This document shows, one piece after another, positions 24,445 to 32,113 of a stretch of DNA of 64,000 nucleotides; the stretch's first letter is position 1, and the number at the start of each line of letters is the position of its first letter. This DNA comes from Rubrobacter_A sp965214435 (GTDB lineage: Bacteria; Actinomycetota; Rubrobacteria; Rubrobacterales; Rubrobacteraceae). A model generated the notes under the pieces. That model made no database searches and was not told the origin of the DNA. It saw only the letters and a program-made list of their open reading frames with translations. The stretch is from positions 3,241,264 through 3,305,263 of the forward strand of contig OZ243960.1 in assembly GCA_965214435.1 (NCBI GenBank), in the 5' to 3' direction. The translations under genes and the position numbers were made by a program.

Positions 24445-24485
24445 TCGTATGAAAGTTGGAAGGTGGGGGTACGAAAGTTGGAAGG
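24445..24485 (+). repeat. Short direct repeat GAAAGTTGGAAGGT
   Basis: GAAAGTTGGAAGGT occurs twice about 21 bases apart (near 24450 and 24471), just before a bidirectional terminator. Purpose unknown; it may be an iteron-like protein-binding site. An open frame of 76 codons starts here, but it runs through the terminator hairpin and is not believed. Confidence 0.4.
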
Positions 24486-24495
24486 TTGCGAACGC

Positions 24496-24536
24496 AAGAA
24501 AGCCCCGGCCCTACACCGTTGGACCGGGGCTTTCTT
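24496..24536 (-). terminator. Bidirectional terminator
   Basis: AAGAAAGCCCCGG (24496-24508) is an exact complement of CCGGGGCTTTCTT (24524-24536), giving T-rich tails in both directions. It directly follows the 33-aa minus-strand membrane peptide gene. Confidence 0.8.
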
Positions 24537-24540
24537 CTAA

Positions 24541-24642
24541 CTACTTACGACGGTTACGCAATACTTCCCTAATCTTCAGCCAAACCAGCGCACAGCTTAG
24601 AACAGCCAGCACTAGTTGCGCCGCTGTTGTAATATCGCCCAT
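24541..24642 (-). CDS. 33-aa single-pass membrane peptide
   Basis: Translation from ATG 24642 gives MGDITTAAQLVLAVLSCALV then WLKIREVLRNRRK. This is one membrane-length helix with a strongly basic C-terminal tail, so an N-out, C-in orientation is expected. AAAGGGGG lies 5 bases before the ATG and a strong terminator follows the stop by 4 bases, so it looks like a genuine monocistronic small gene. It could be a holin-like, toxin-like or signalling peptide; none of these is proven. It lies between the replication operon and the DnaA-box region of the element. Confidence 0.6.
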   Translation of the reverse strand: MGDITTAAQLVLAVLSCALVWLKIREVLRNRRK

Positions 24643-24760
24643 ACACCCCCTTTCGGGTGTTCCCGGCGGCCGGGGATAGTCCGGTCAAAGATTTGTCCCC
24701 GCCGCCCTTTTTCACTGCACACTAATCATAACTACTTATTTCCGGCTTAGTAATAGGTCC

Positions 24761-24871
24761 TGTGGATGTGTGGGTAACTTACTAAAAACCCCATAGCTAT
24801 GCTGAAAAGTCGCTGTAACGCCTGTGGACAAAATTGTGGATAACTAGCGAAAACCTGCGGACAAATTGTGG
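24761..24871 (+). other. DnaA-box-like cluster, candidate replication origin of the element
   Basis: Perfect DnaA-type boxes TGTGGATAA (24835-24843) and its inverse TTATCCACA (24863-24871) are joined by near matches TGTGGATGT (24761), TGTGGACAA (24823) and TGCGGACAA (24855). Units of the form TGYGGACAAA-TTGTGG are repeated. The region 24643-25081 otherwise has no gene. With the primase and ATPase genes in the same element this is a likely origin. It is not the chromosomal oriC, since dnaA, dnaN and parAB are absent. Confidence 0.55.
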
Positions 24872-25081
24872 GTTATCCACAAAAACTTGCGGCTAGATTT
24901 TGGTGGGTGACGTTGCGGCTTAGTTTGGTACGGAACATCCTTAGCCCGGCGACAGAAAAACCGGGGCTTTTCCTGGGGCGGCCTGAAAGCTTCCAGAATA
25001 AGCTATAAGCGTCCCCTAGCCCCGGTCCTGGGGTATAGCCGGGGCTATGTCCAAAAGCTTGAACAGACGATCTAGGGCCGG

Positions 25082-26179
25082 TTAGGATAGCGCATCGTCC
25101 ATCGCATCCGTAGCCGGTCCCTGCATATCGGCCAGTACATGACTGTAAGTATCCAGGGTTACGGATATGTTGGCGTGGCCTAACATGTTCTGAACGATCT
25201 TCGGATGAACGTTGGCGGCTAGTAGCAGCGTGGCCGCTGTGTGGCGTAGATCATGGAACCGGATAGGCGGTAGGTCGGCCCGTTTTAGTAGCTGGTTAAA
25301 GCCCCGACGCCGCAAGTTGGCCGGGTCTAACGGTCCACCGCTGGCGCTGGTAAATACCAGACCGTCGCCATCCCCGGCCTTACCCCGGTGTGCCTGCAAA
25401 GCCTGTAGTGCCCGCCGGGTAAGTGATATGCTGCGGCGGCTGCTTTTTGTCTTAGGCTTTTCAAACGTCTGGGAACCGCTGCCCGTAACCAGCGTCTGGT
25501 TTATCCGCACTACCCGCCGCTGGAAGTCTACATCCCGCCATCTTAGGCCCAACAATTCGCCTTGCCGCATCCCGGTACTTATTGCCAGAATCCACAGGGC
25601 TTCTAAGCGGTCCCCAGAAGCCGCGTAGACGAACCGGCGGGCTTCTTCCGGGGTAAGGGGCCGCATTTCGGGGCTGTCCCTTCTAGGGACCGTTACGGCT
25701 TCACAGACGTTACGCTGTATAAGTTTCCACCGCACAGCCTGTTTCAAAGCTTTGTACAGCGTGGTGTGCAGGTGCTGCACTGTAGTAGGGGACAGCCCGC
25801 CGTCCAGCTTGGCGCGGTACAGGCGCTGGACATGTGGCGGGGTAAGCTTAGCAAGCTTCACGCTACCCACAGCGGGCTTTAAATGCCGGGCTACTATGGA
25901 AGCGTACCCTTCATAGGTCCGGCGCTTCACAGATCCCTTGACGCTATCGTTAAGCCAGCGGTCCAGGTAGTCCCCCACCGTCAAACTACCCGCGTCGAAT
26001 ACTAACCCCCGGTCCCGGTCGGCTACGGCCTGTGTCAGCTTCTTAGCGACTGTTTCCCGGTCCTTGCCGTAGATGGTACGGCGCTTTTGGCCGTTTTCTG
26101 TCTGGATTGTGTATTGTCCTACCCAGCGCCCATCCTTGCGCTGGTAGATGCTACCTTCCCCGTTCGCCCTTTTACCCAA
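25082..26179 (-). CDS. int: Tyrosine recombinase (integrase) of the tRNA-fMet element
   Basis: A phage-type integrase. The N-terminal arm-binding domain has GEGSIYQRKDGRWVGQYTIQ, then a SAM-like core-binding domain (GDYLDRWLNDSVKGSVKRRT). The catalytic domain shows Arg in STGMRQGELLGL, His-x-x-Arg in RFHDLRHTAATLLL, and LGHANISVTLDTYSH with the nucleophilic Tyr. The frame is open to TTG 26224, but TTG 26179 has AAAGGGG six bases upstream and aligns with the start of the second integrase (52803-53906), so I use it. The upstream TTG lies within the arm-type repeat. The gene adjoins the right attachment site. The family is about 370 aa, so length is normal. Confidence 0.93.
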   Translation of the reverse strand: MGKRANGEGSIYQRKDGRWVGQYTIQTENGQKRRTIYGKDRETVAKKLTQAVADRDRGLVFDAGSLTVGDYLDRWLNDSVKGSVKRRTYEGYASIVARHLKPAVGSVKLAKLTPPHVQRLYRAKLDGGLSPTTVQHLHTTLYKALKQAVRWKLIQRNVCEAVTVPRRDSPEMRPLTPEEARRFVYAASGDRLEALWILAISTGMRQGELLGLRWRDVDFQRRVVRINQTLVTGSGSQTFEKPKTKSSRRSISLTRRALQALQAHRGKAGDGDGLVFTSASGGPLDPANLRRRGFNQLLKRADLPPIRFHDLRHTAATLLLAANVHPKIVQNMLGHANISVTLDTYSHVLADMQGPATDAMDDALS

Positions 26180-26202
26180 GTCAAACCCCTTTGTAGGGGC
26201 CG

Positions 26203-26224
26203 GTTGCAGTAGGGTTGCAGTCAA
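26203..26224 (+). repeat. Right arm-type repeat of the tRNA-fMet element
   Basis: GTTGCAGTAGGGTTGCAGTC plus AA, matching 20132-20153 at 21 of 22 bases. It overlaps the 5' region of int, so integrase binding here could also regulate int expression. Confidence 0.6.
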
Positions 26225-26323
26225 AAGCCCCCAACGGGGCGCGTCAGCGCCACCGTAGGGGGCAGGGTCATAACCAGTAAAAGCCGCAAAGGAAAAGGCC
26301 CTGACGATAGTCAGGACCGGTAG

Positions 26324-26397
<74 letters not shown>

Positions 26398-26463
26398 GCG
26401 TGCCGAGAGTCTAGCACCACAGCGCGGTTTGTAAAGGTTTTCAAGCGGTGCTACGGTACAAAA

Positions 26464-26835
26464 ATGAACTTCGTTTTACTCGTCATTCTCGTCGTCGGCA
26501 GCCTCATTGTGCTCGTTGCGGCCATCGTCGCCCTGCGCGCCTGGTTGAGCCTCGCCAGGTCCCGGGCCGCGCTGCAAAGCCGCTTCGGGGACGAGGTTCA
26601 GGGTCTCGCCGGACGCACCCAGAAGCTCGAAGCCCGGCTGAACACCCTCGACGCCCGGGCTCAAGAGTTGCCACCGCGGGTCGCTCACCTACAGGAGAAC
26701 CTGGAGACGCTGCGCGTTCTGACCGTAGCCCTCGGCACCACGCTCCGCCAGAGCCAGAACATACTCTCGTACTCGGGTTTCAAGACTTCGGGGACCGCCC
26801 GGATAGCCGACACTTTGAGAAGCCGTTTCAGATAA
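26464..26835 (+). CDS. Membrane-anchored coiled-coil protein of unknown function
   Basis: A 123-aa protein with an N-terminal membrane helix (NFVLLVILVVGSLIVLVAAI) followed by a charged helical region (RTQKLEARLNTLDARAQELP, RVAHLQENLETLRVLTVALG) that should form a coiled coil. Length and layout resemble small uncharacterised actinobacterial membrane proteins, including DUF948-like ones, but I cannot place it firmly. It is the first core gene right of the element. Confidence 0.7.
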   Translation: MNFVLLVILVVGSLIVLVAAIVALRAWLSLARSRAALQSRFGDEVQGLAGRTQKLEARLNTLDARAQELPPRVAHLQENLETLRVLTVALGTTLRQSQNILSYSGFKTSGTARIADTLRSRFR

Positions 26836-26874
26836 GGCGGTGTCTAAGCCCCGGCCCGGCCGTATACTTTAGAT

Positions 26875-27048
26875 ATGGGAACTATGGAAAACGGATCCAC
26901 ACAGACCGGAGAGCTTCGGGAACTGCGGGTAGAGCCGGTGGAGGCGGCGATCGTGGAGTGCGAGGTCTGCGGCACGCGGATGTACGACCTGCACTGCAAG
27001 ATCTCCTGTCCAAACTGCGGCTACCGGCGCGACTGCTCGGACCCTTAA
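26875..27048 (+). CDS. 57-aa C4 zinc-ribbon protein
   Basis: From ATG 26875 the product is a short acidic leader followed by ECEVCGTRMYDLHCKISCPN and CGYRRDCSDP. The C-x-x-C ... C-x-x-C spacing is a zinc ribbon, with two further Cys nearby. It is too short for most gene finders, but the Cys pattern and codon use support it. It sits 39 bases after the membrane protein and upstream of tRNA-Ala. Function unknown; possibly nucleic-acid binding or redox. Confidence 0.65.
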   Translation: MGTMENGSTQTGELRELRVEPVEAAIVECEVCGTRMYDLHCKISCPNCGYRRDCSDP

Positions 27049-27140
27049 GTAGAACCCGCAGCGGCTCCTGACCAACAACCCGGCCCCGGAGCCCATCGCT
27101 TGAACTCCAGGCTCCGGCTGGTAGGATAGCCTTTGTTCCA

Positions 27141-27213
27141 GGGCCCGTAGCTCAGTTGGGAGAGCGCTGCCTTCGCATGGCAGAGGCCACGAGTTCGAGT
27201 CTCGTCGGGTCCA
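27141..27213 (+). tRNA. tRNA-Ala (CGC anticodon)
   Basis: GGGCCCG acceptor pairs with CGGGTCC; D-arm TAGCTCAGTTGGGAGAGC; anticodon loop TTCGCAT between CTGCC and GGCAG gives CGC; T-arm contains GAGTTCGAGTCTC. Discriminator A. CCA is not fully encoded. Confidence 0.95.
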
Positions 27214-27266
27214 CCCTTTCTATCTCTTTATTACACGGTACCGAGGCCTGTACAATCGGAGGCGTG

Positions 27267-28346
27267 ATGCGCGTCCGGGAGATAGTAGAAGCCGTGGAGC
27301 GAGTTGCCCCGCCCGCGCTGGCCGAGGAGTGGGATAACTCGGGGCTGCAGGTGGGTAGTAAGGACCGGGAAGCCGGACAGGTTCTGGTCGCGCTAACGCC
27401 GCTGCCGGAAGTCTTTGACGAGGCGGAAGAGCTGGGAGCGGACTTTTTACTCTTTCACCACCCTTTGATCTTCCGCCCCCTGAAATCTATAGACGCCGGC
27501 TCCTATCCGGGAGACCTTATCCTGCGGGCGCTAGAGTCGGGGACGACCGTTTTCGCGGCCCACACGAGCTACGATGCCGCCCCAAACGGCGTCTCGGTCG
27601 CCCTGGCCGAAGCTTTAGGGATGCAGGAGGATCTCACCGTCCCCTCCCCCCGCGGTAGCCTGAGGAAACTCGTAATATTCGTCCCCGAAGAAGCCGTGGA
27701 CGCGGTCGCCGAAGCTTTGAGCAACGCCGGAGCCGGCACTATCGGTGGTTACACGCACTGCACCTTCCGCACGCCGGGCATGGGCACCTTTCTCGGCGGC
27801 GCGTCCACGGACCCTTACATCGGAGAGAAGGGCCGACTGGAAAGGGTCTCCGAGATAAAACTAGAGACCGTGGTCCCGGCCCACGCCGCGGAGCGGGCGG
27901 CCGCTGCCGCCGTTTCCGCCCACCCTTACGAAGAAGCCGCTTTTGACGTCTACCCGGTCGACGGCGTTCCGGAGGGCTGCGGCTTCGGGAGGGTGGGACG
28001 CCTGCCGCAACCCCGGACGGCCCGAGAACTGACCGAGCACGTCTCACGCTCTCTAGGCTTTCCCGCCCGCCTCGTCTCCGAGCCTTATCCGGAACGCCGG
28101 GTGGAGCGGGTCGCCGTCCTCGGCGGCTCGGGAGGATCTTTTATAGGAGAAGCCGCCGCTTCCGGCGCCGGTGCCTACGTGACCGGAGACCTCAGCTACC
28201 ACGACGCGCTTTTGGCGGAGTCTCTAGGTCTTGCCGCCATAGACGCCGGACACGCCGCGACCGAGCTACCGTCCCTCGAACCACTCGCCCGGCGACTCGC
28301 CGGAATGGTCGATGTGCCGGTCGAGGTTAGCCGGGTCCGACGCTAG
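27267..28346 (+). CDS. Nif3-like dinuclear metal-centre protein (GTP cyclohydrolase 1 type 2 / YqfO family)
   Basis: A 359-aa Nif3-family protein, the three-domain version with a CutA/PII-like insert in the middle. Metal-ligand motifs are LLFHHPLIFRP and FAAHTSYDAAPNGVS near the N-terminus, then, after the insert (VVPAHAAERAAAAAVSAHPY), YVTGDLSYHDALLAES and IDAGHAATE at the C-terminus. ATG 27267 follows GGAGG; the longer frame overlaps tRNA-Ala and is rejected. A TACAAT lies 11 bases before the start, so the message may have little or no leader. Biochemical role is unsettled; some relatives are annotated as GTP cyclohydrolases. Confidence 0.92.
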   Translation: MRVREIVEAVERVAPPALAEEWDNSGLQVGSKDREAGQVLVALTPLPEVFDEAEELGADFLLFHHPLIFRPLKSIDAGSYPGDLILRALESGTTVFAAHTSYDAAPNGVSVALAEALGMQEDLTVPSPRGSLRKLVIFVPEEAVDAVAEALSNAGAGTIGGYTHCTFRTPGMGTFLGGASTDPYIGEKGRLERVSEIKLETVVPAHAAERAAAAAVSAHPYEEAAFDVYPVDGVPEGCGFGRVGRLPQPRTARELTEHVSRSLGFPARLVSEPYPERRVERVAVLGGSGGSFIGEAAASGAGAYVTGDLSYHDALLAESLGLAAIDAGHAATELPSLEPLARRLAGMVDVPVEVSRVRR

Positions 28347-28375
28347 CAAGAACTCCTGTGCTCTGCGACCTAGAT

Positions 28376-29326
28376 TTATGCTTTGCCGTCTAACATTTTG
28401 ACCAGCTCGTCTTCCGTAGGGAGCGCCCGCATCGCTCCGTAGTCCGTACAGGCGAGCGCTCCGGCAGCCGTACCCCGCCGGACCGCCTCTCGCACCCGCT
28501 CCTCGTCGTCGAGGGAACCGTCGGCGAGGTGAGAGAGTGCGGCGGCCAGAAACGCGTCCCCGGCCCCGGTCGGGTCCACGACCTCAACCTCGAACGAGGG
28601 AACGCGGCCGCTGAAGTCGGAAGTCGCGTAGAACGCCCCGCTCTCACCCTCGCTCACGAGGACCATCGGGACCCCGCGGTCGAGAAGCCTGGACGCGGCC
28701 TCTTCGGTATCCTTGACTTCTAGTAGAGGCTCCAGTTCGTCGTCCGAGAGCTTTACGATGGTCGCAACCTCTATTAGGGGGTCGACGGTCTCCCGGGCTT
28801 TCTCCAGGCTCTCCCACAGGTGCGGCCGGAAGTTTACGTCGAACGCCACCCGCACACCGAGGTTAGCGGCTTCTTCTGCAGCCGTCCGGACCGCCGAGCG
28901 CGACGGCTCCTTGAGTAGCGGTATGCTCCCGAAGTTCATAAACGAGGCCCCGGCTAGAACCTCGCGGGATACGTTCTCATCCGAGAGTAGCTCGTCGGCC
29001 GCCGGGTCCGAGCGGTAGAAGGTAAAGGAGCGGTCGCCGTCTTGAAGCTCCACGAAAGCTATCGAGGTCCGGGTCGGAGGTTCGCACCGGCGCACGGCGG
29101 AGATATCGACACCCTCCGTCTCCAGGGTGCGCATTATGAAATCTCCAAAGAGGTCTTGGCCGACGCTCCCGACAAAGGCGGCCTCCGCGCCCAACCGGGC
29201 GGCGGCGACCGCCACGTTCGCCGGGGCGCCGCCGGGACGGGCGGTAAAACCCATCTCGACCCCGGAGGGGTCCTTTTCCCGGTAGATGTCGGCCACGATC
29301 TCACCGAGCCCGATGATCTTGCTCAC
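28376..29326 (-). CDS. PfkB-family fructokinase
   Basis: A cytosolic ribokinase-fold sugar kinase (316 aa), most like fructokinases (ScrK/CscK). The N-terminal signature is RPGGAPANVAVAAARLG with GSVGQDLFGDF, and the C-terminal catalytic signature is VDPTGAGDAFLAAALSHL with the base Asp in GAGD. FTFYRSDPAADELL matches the fructokinase substrate region. It lies 31 bases downstream of the mannose-6-phosphate isomerase gene on the same strand, so they probably co-express in fructose/mannose use. Substrate is inferred only from similarity and context. Confidence 0.9.
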   Translation of the reverse strand: MSKIIGLGEIVADIYREKDPSGVEMGFTARPGGAPANVAVAAARLGAEAAFVGSVGQDLFGDFIMRTLETEGVDISAVRRCEPPTRTSIAFVELQDGDRSFTFYRSDPAADELLSDENVSREVLAGASFMNFGSIPLLKEPSRSAVRTAAEEAANLGVRVAFDVNFRPHLWESLEKARETVDPLIEVATIVKLSDDELEPLLEVKDTEEAASRLLDRGVPMVLVSEGESGAFYATSDFSGRVPSFEVEVVDPTGAGDAFLAAALSHLADGSLDDEERVREAVRRGTAAGALACTDYGAMRALPTEDELVKMLDGKA

Positions 29327-29357
29327 GTGCTCCTCCTATCTCAAACTCCATCGTTCT

Positions 29358-30428
29358 CTAAAGTGGTATCTCCCCGAGCGCCCGGATTTCCGTCTCCGAA
29401 TACCCGAGTTCCCGCAGCGGCGAAACGACGTCCCGCGCGAGGTCCGGCACGTAACAGACCACGAGGCTCGCTGCTCCCGGGCCATCCGGCACCACCCGCA
29501 CCTCTCCGATACCCGCCGGCAGCACACACGACTCGCCGCGCGCCAGCGACGCCTCACCGCCCCCGTACTCCAGACGCACCGGTCCTCCAACGCTCGAAAG
29601 CGTCCGGCAGCACGCCGGGTGGGCGGACTCCACGTGCGGCTCCGATAACGTCCAGCGTTCCAGCGCGAAGTACGGTCCCGCACAGCCTAAGATACGGTGG
29701 TTCGGTCCGTCCTGCAGCACGAGCCCCGGGTTTGGGCGCGGGTGGAAGTCCGTTCGCAGTTCGTCGAGGGCGGCATTTATATTCGCCTCCCAGGTTGCAT
29801 CGTCCAGCCGATTGCCATAGAGGTCGTCCGGGGTTACGAACTGGCCGAGGTCCGAGGTTTGCTGCACCTCGAACACCAGAGCGCCGGGTCCGAAAGCGTG
29901 GATCACACCTCCCGGCACGTACACCGTGTCGCCCGCGCTTATCGGGTAACGGTACATCACGGCGTCGTGGTCCTGCTCCCTGAACGCCGCGAAAAGCTCG
30001 TCCCGCCCCAGACCGGGCTTTGTCCCGGCCAGGATACTGGCGTCTTCCGCCGCCCAGAGTATGTGCCAGGCTTCGGTCTTGCCGTGCGGCTCACCGTGTT
30101 TCTGGCGGGCGACCTCGTCGTTGGCGTGCAGGTGCACCGGGAGCATGTTCGAGGCGTCGATAAACTTTTCCAGGAGTGGGAAGTGTGGCCCGCGCCAGCC
30201 CTCGCCCACCAGTTCGTCGGGGAACTCCTCGACTAGACTGTGCAGCGTACGCCCGGCGTAGGAGCCGTTCGTGATGGTGCCGGTCGTCTCGCGGTAGTCG
30301 CTGACTTCCCAGGTCTCGGCCACGGTACCTTCCGGCACGTCATCCTTACCGAGAAGTTCGGGGATCAGACGTTCCCCGAAGGCGTAGGCCCGAGTGTGGT
30401 AGGTCAGTTTGATCGGGTAGGAGTCCAT
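29358..30428 (-). CDS. manA: Class I mannose-6-phosphate isomerase
   Basis: Interconverts mannose-6-P and fructose-6-P. It is the short bacterial form of the type I cupin PMI (356 aa). Zinc-site motifs: LPVHLHANDEVARQ, KTEAWHIL and YVPGGVIHAFGPGALVFEVQ, followed by TSDLGQFVTPDDLYGN. A second, degenerate cupin forms the C-terminus. Downstream is a fructokinase; divergently upstream is a sugar transporter, with a palindrome between them that may control both directions. Confidence 0.93.
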   Translation of the reverse strand: MDSYPIKLTYHTRAYAFGERLIPELLGKDDVPEGTVAETWEVSDYRETTGTITNGSYAGRTLHSLVEEFPDELVGEGWRGPHFPLLEKFIDASNMLPVHLHANDEVARQKHGEPHGKTEAWHILWAAEDASILAGTKPGLGRDELFAAFREQDHDAVMYRYPISAGDTVYVPGGVIHAFGPGALVFEVQQTSDLGQFVTPDDLYGNRLDDATWEANINAALDELRTDFHPRPNPGLVLQDGPNHRILGCAGPYFALERWTLSEPHVESAHPACCRTLSSVGGPVRLEYGGGEASLARGESCVLPAGIGEVRVVPDGPGAASLVVCYVPDLARDVVSPLRELGYSETEIRALGEIPL

Positions 30429-30568
30429 AGTGCCGCCCCCGTTTCTCGACCGGCATCTCTACCGGCCGCTTCTTTTCCCCAGAATAGTATTTCACATCTA
30501 CACGGACGGCGCTCAAGCAACCATCCGTAGCAATACAAAATTCGCAATACATGCTTAATGAGAACAAA

Positions 30569-30582
30569 TGTCGCACGCGACA
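30569..30582. promoter_or_regulatory. Candidate operator between manA and the sugar transporter
   Basis: TGTCGCACGCGACA is a perfect inverted repeat (6-base arms, 2-base spacer) in the 236-base divergent promoter region. Its form fits a LacI-, GntR- or ROK-type regulator site. No regulator gene is adjacent. Confidence 0.45.
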
Positions 30583-30664
30583 CCAGTAGAGGTGTACAAA
30601 TGACCATAAAGCGGGTACGTAACGTTTTGGGGGAAGGAAGCTAGAGATCAGGAGGTTGTTTAGA

Positions 30665-32053
30665 GTGTTTTCGTCGTTAGCGGGCTACAACAGGTTTGTA
30701 TACATTTCTGCGGCGATCGCCGCGCTGGGTGGACTACTCTTCGGCTTTGACACGGGCATTATTTCGGGTGCTCTGCTGTTTATTCGGGAAGATTTGGAGC
30801 TTTCCGAGTTTTTGCAGAGCGCGGTGGTAAGCGCGATCCTGGTCGGTACGATCGTCGGGGCCGGGGGGACCGGGCCTCTGGCCGACCGCTTCGGGAGACG
30901 CAAGATGGCTATTGTGTCAGCCGTGATCTTTATAGTGGGAGCGCTCGGCTCGGCGTTCGCGCCTAACGTGGAAACTTTGATCGGCGCGCGGGTCGTGCTC
31001 GGGCTCGCTGTCGGGGCGTCCACCGTTATCGTGCCGATGTACATAGCGGAGATTGCGCCGTCCCAGATCCGGGGTACCCTGGCCGGCCTCTTCCAGTTGG
31101 CGATAACCCTCGGGATCGTGCTCGCATACCTGGTCAACTACGCGCTGGCCGCGGCCGAAGCCTGGCGCTGGATGCTGGGCCTGGGAGCGGTTCCGGCCCT
31201 GATCCTAGGCGCCGGGATGATACTCCTGCCGGACAGTCCCCGCTGGCTCGTCGGCCAGAACCGCAACGACGAGGCGCGCGCCGTCCTCCAGCGCGCCCGC
31301 GACTCCGAAGAAGAGATAAACACCGAGATGGAGGAAATGCAGGAGGCCGAACGCCGGCAGGAGGCCGGCTTCGGAGAGTTGGCGAAGCCCTGGGTCCGGC
31401 CGATGCTGGTAGTCGGTATCGGTCTCGCCATGCTCCAGCAGTTGGTCGGTATCAACACCATTATCTACTACGCGCCAACGATCATGGAGGCTACGGGCCT
31501 CGGCGCTGCGGTTTCTATCCTGGCTACGCTGGGCATCGGTATCGCGAACGTAATCTTTACTGCTATATCGCTCCTGATTATAGACCGGGTCGGGCGCAAG
31601 CCGCTTCTCATGGTTGGGCTCACCGGCATAATCTTCGCTCTAGCACTCTTGGGCTTTGCTTACCTACTACCGGGCCTCTCCGGCGTGGTCGCCTACGTCA
31701 CGTTCGCCGGTCTGCTCATATACATAGCCTCCTTCGCGGTCAGCTTCGGCGTGGTCCTCTGGGTAGTCTTGCCGGAGATATTCCCCTTGAAGGTCCGCGG
31801 CTCGGCGATGAGCGTGTGCACCATCCTGCACTGGAGCTCCAACCTCCTCGTCTCGCTCACGTTCCTGCCCCTTATAGCCGCCGTCGGGGAGACCGCCGTG
31901 TTCTGGGGCTACGGCGTTATCTCCATCGGCGCGTTCGCCTTTATCTACTTCCTGATGCCGGAGACGAAAGGCCGCACCCTGGAGGAGATAGAGTCCGACC
32001 TGCGCGGTAGGACCGGCTCCGCCTCCGAACAGCCCAGCGAGGTTGCCGGTTAG
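30665..32053 (+). CDS. Sugar porter of the major facilitator superfamily
   Basis: A 462-aa transporter with 12 predicted membrane helices, in the sugar-porter family (XylE/GalP/GlcP). Hallmarks: GGLLFGFDTGIISGALLFI, LADRFGRRKM, DSPRWLVGQNR between helices 6 and 7, QLVGINTIIYYAPTI in helix 7, DRVGRKPLLMVG, and PETKGRTLEEIE at the end. Usually an H+-coupled hexose or pentose importer. GTG 30665 is preferred over TTG 30656 because AGGAGG is nine bases before it. The divergent manA-fructokinase pair suggests it imports fructose, mannose or a related sugar. Confidence 0.93.
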   Translation: MFSSLAGYNRFVYISAAIAALGGLLFGFDTGIISGALLFIREDLELSEFLQSAVVSAILVGTIVGAGGTGPLADRFGRRKMAIVSAVIFIVGALGSAFAPNVETLIGARVVLGLAVGASTVIVPMYIAEIAPSQIRGTLAGLFQLAITLGIVLAYLVNYALAAAEAWRWMLGLGAVPALILGAGMILLPDSPRWLVGQNRNDEARAVLQRARDSEEEINTEMEEMQEAERRQEAGFGELAKPWVRPMLVVGIGLAMLQQLVGINTIIYYAPTIMEATGLGAAVSILATLGIGIANVIFTAISLLIIDRVGRKPLLMVGLTGIIFALALLGFAYLLPGLSGVVAYVTFAGLLIYIASFAVSFGVVLWVVLPEIFPLKVRGSAMSVCTILHWSSNLLVSLTFLPLIAAVGETAVFWGYGVISIGAFAFIYFLMPETKGRTLEEIESDLRGRTGSASEQPSEVAG

Positions 32054-32081
32054 ACCTGAAGCTAACTCCGTTCGACAAGCC

Positions 32082-32113
32082 GGCCACGCGAGGAGTAACA
32101 TCCTCGCGTGGCC
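32082..32113 (+). terminator. 13-bp hairpin between the sugar porter and murJ
   Basis: GGCCACGCGAGGA and TCCTCGCGTGGCC are perfect complements around GTAACA. There is no T-run. The 3' arm contains the GTG proposed as the murJ start (32108) and the 5' arm contains GAGGA, the only nearby ribosome-binding sequence. The hairpin could act as a terminator, or hide the murJ initiation region. Confidence 0.55.

Noticed and set aside
24449..24679. 76-codon plus-strand open frame in the mini-element
   Set aside because: It runs through a perfect terminator hairpin and antisense to the better-supported 33-aa peptide.
24761..24871. Chromosomal origin (oriC)
   Set aside because: DnaA boxes are present, but they lie inside a tRNA-bounded element, and dnaA, dnaN, parAB and rpmH are absent.
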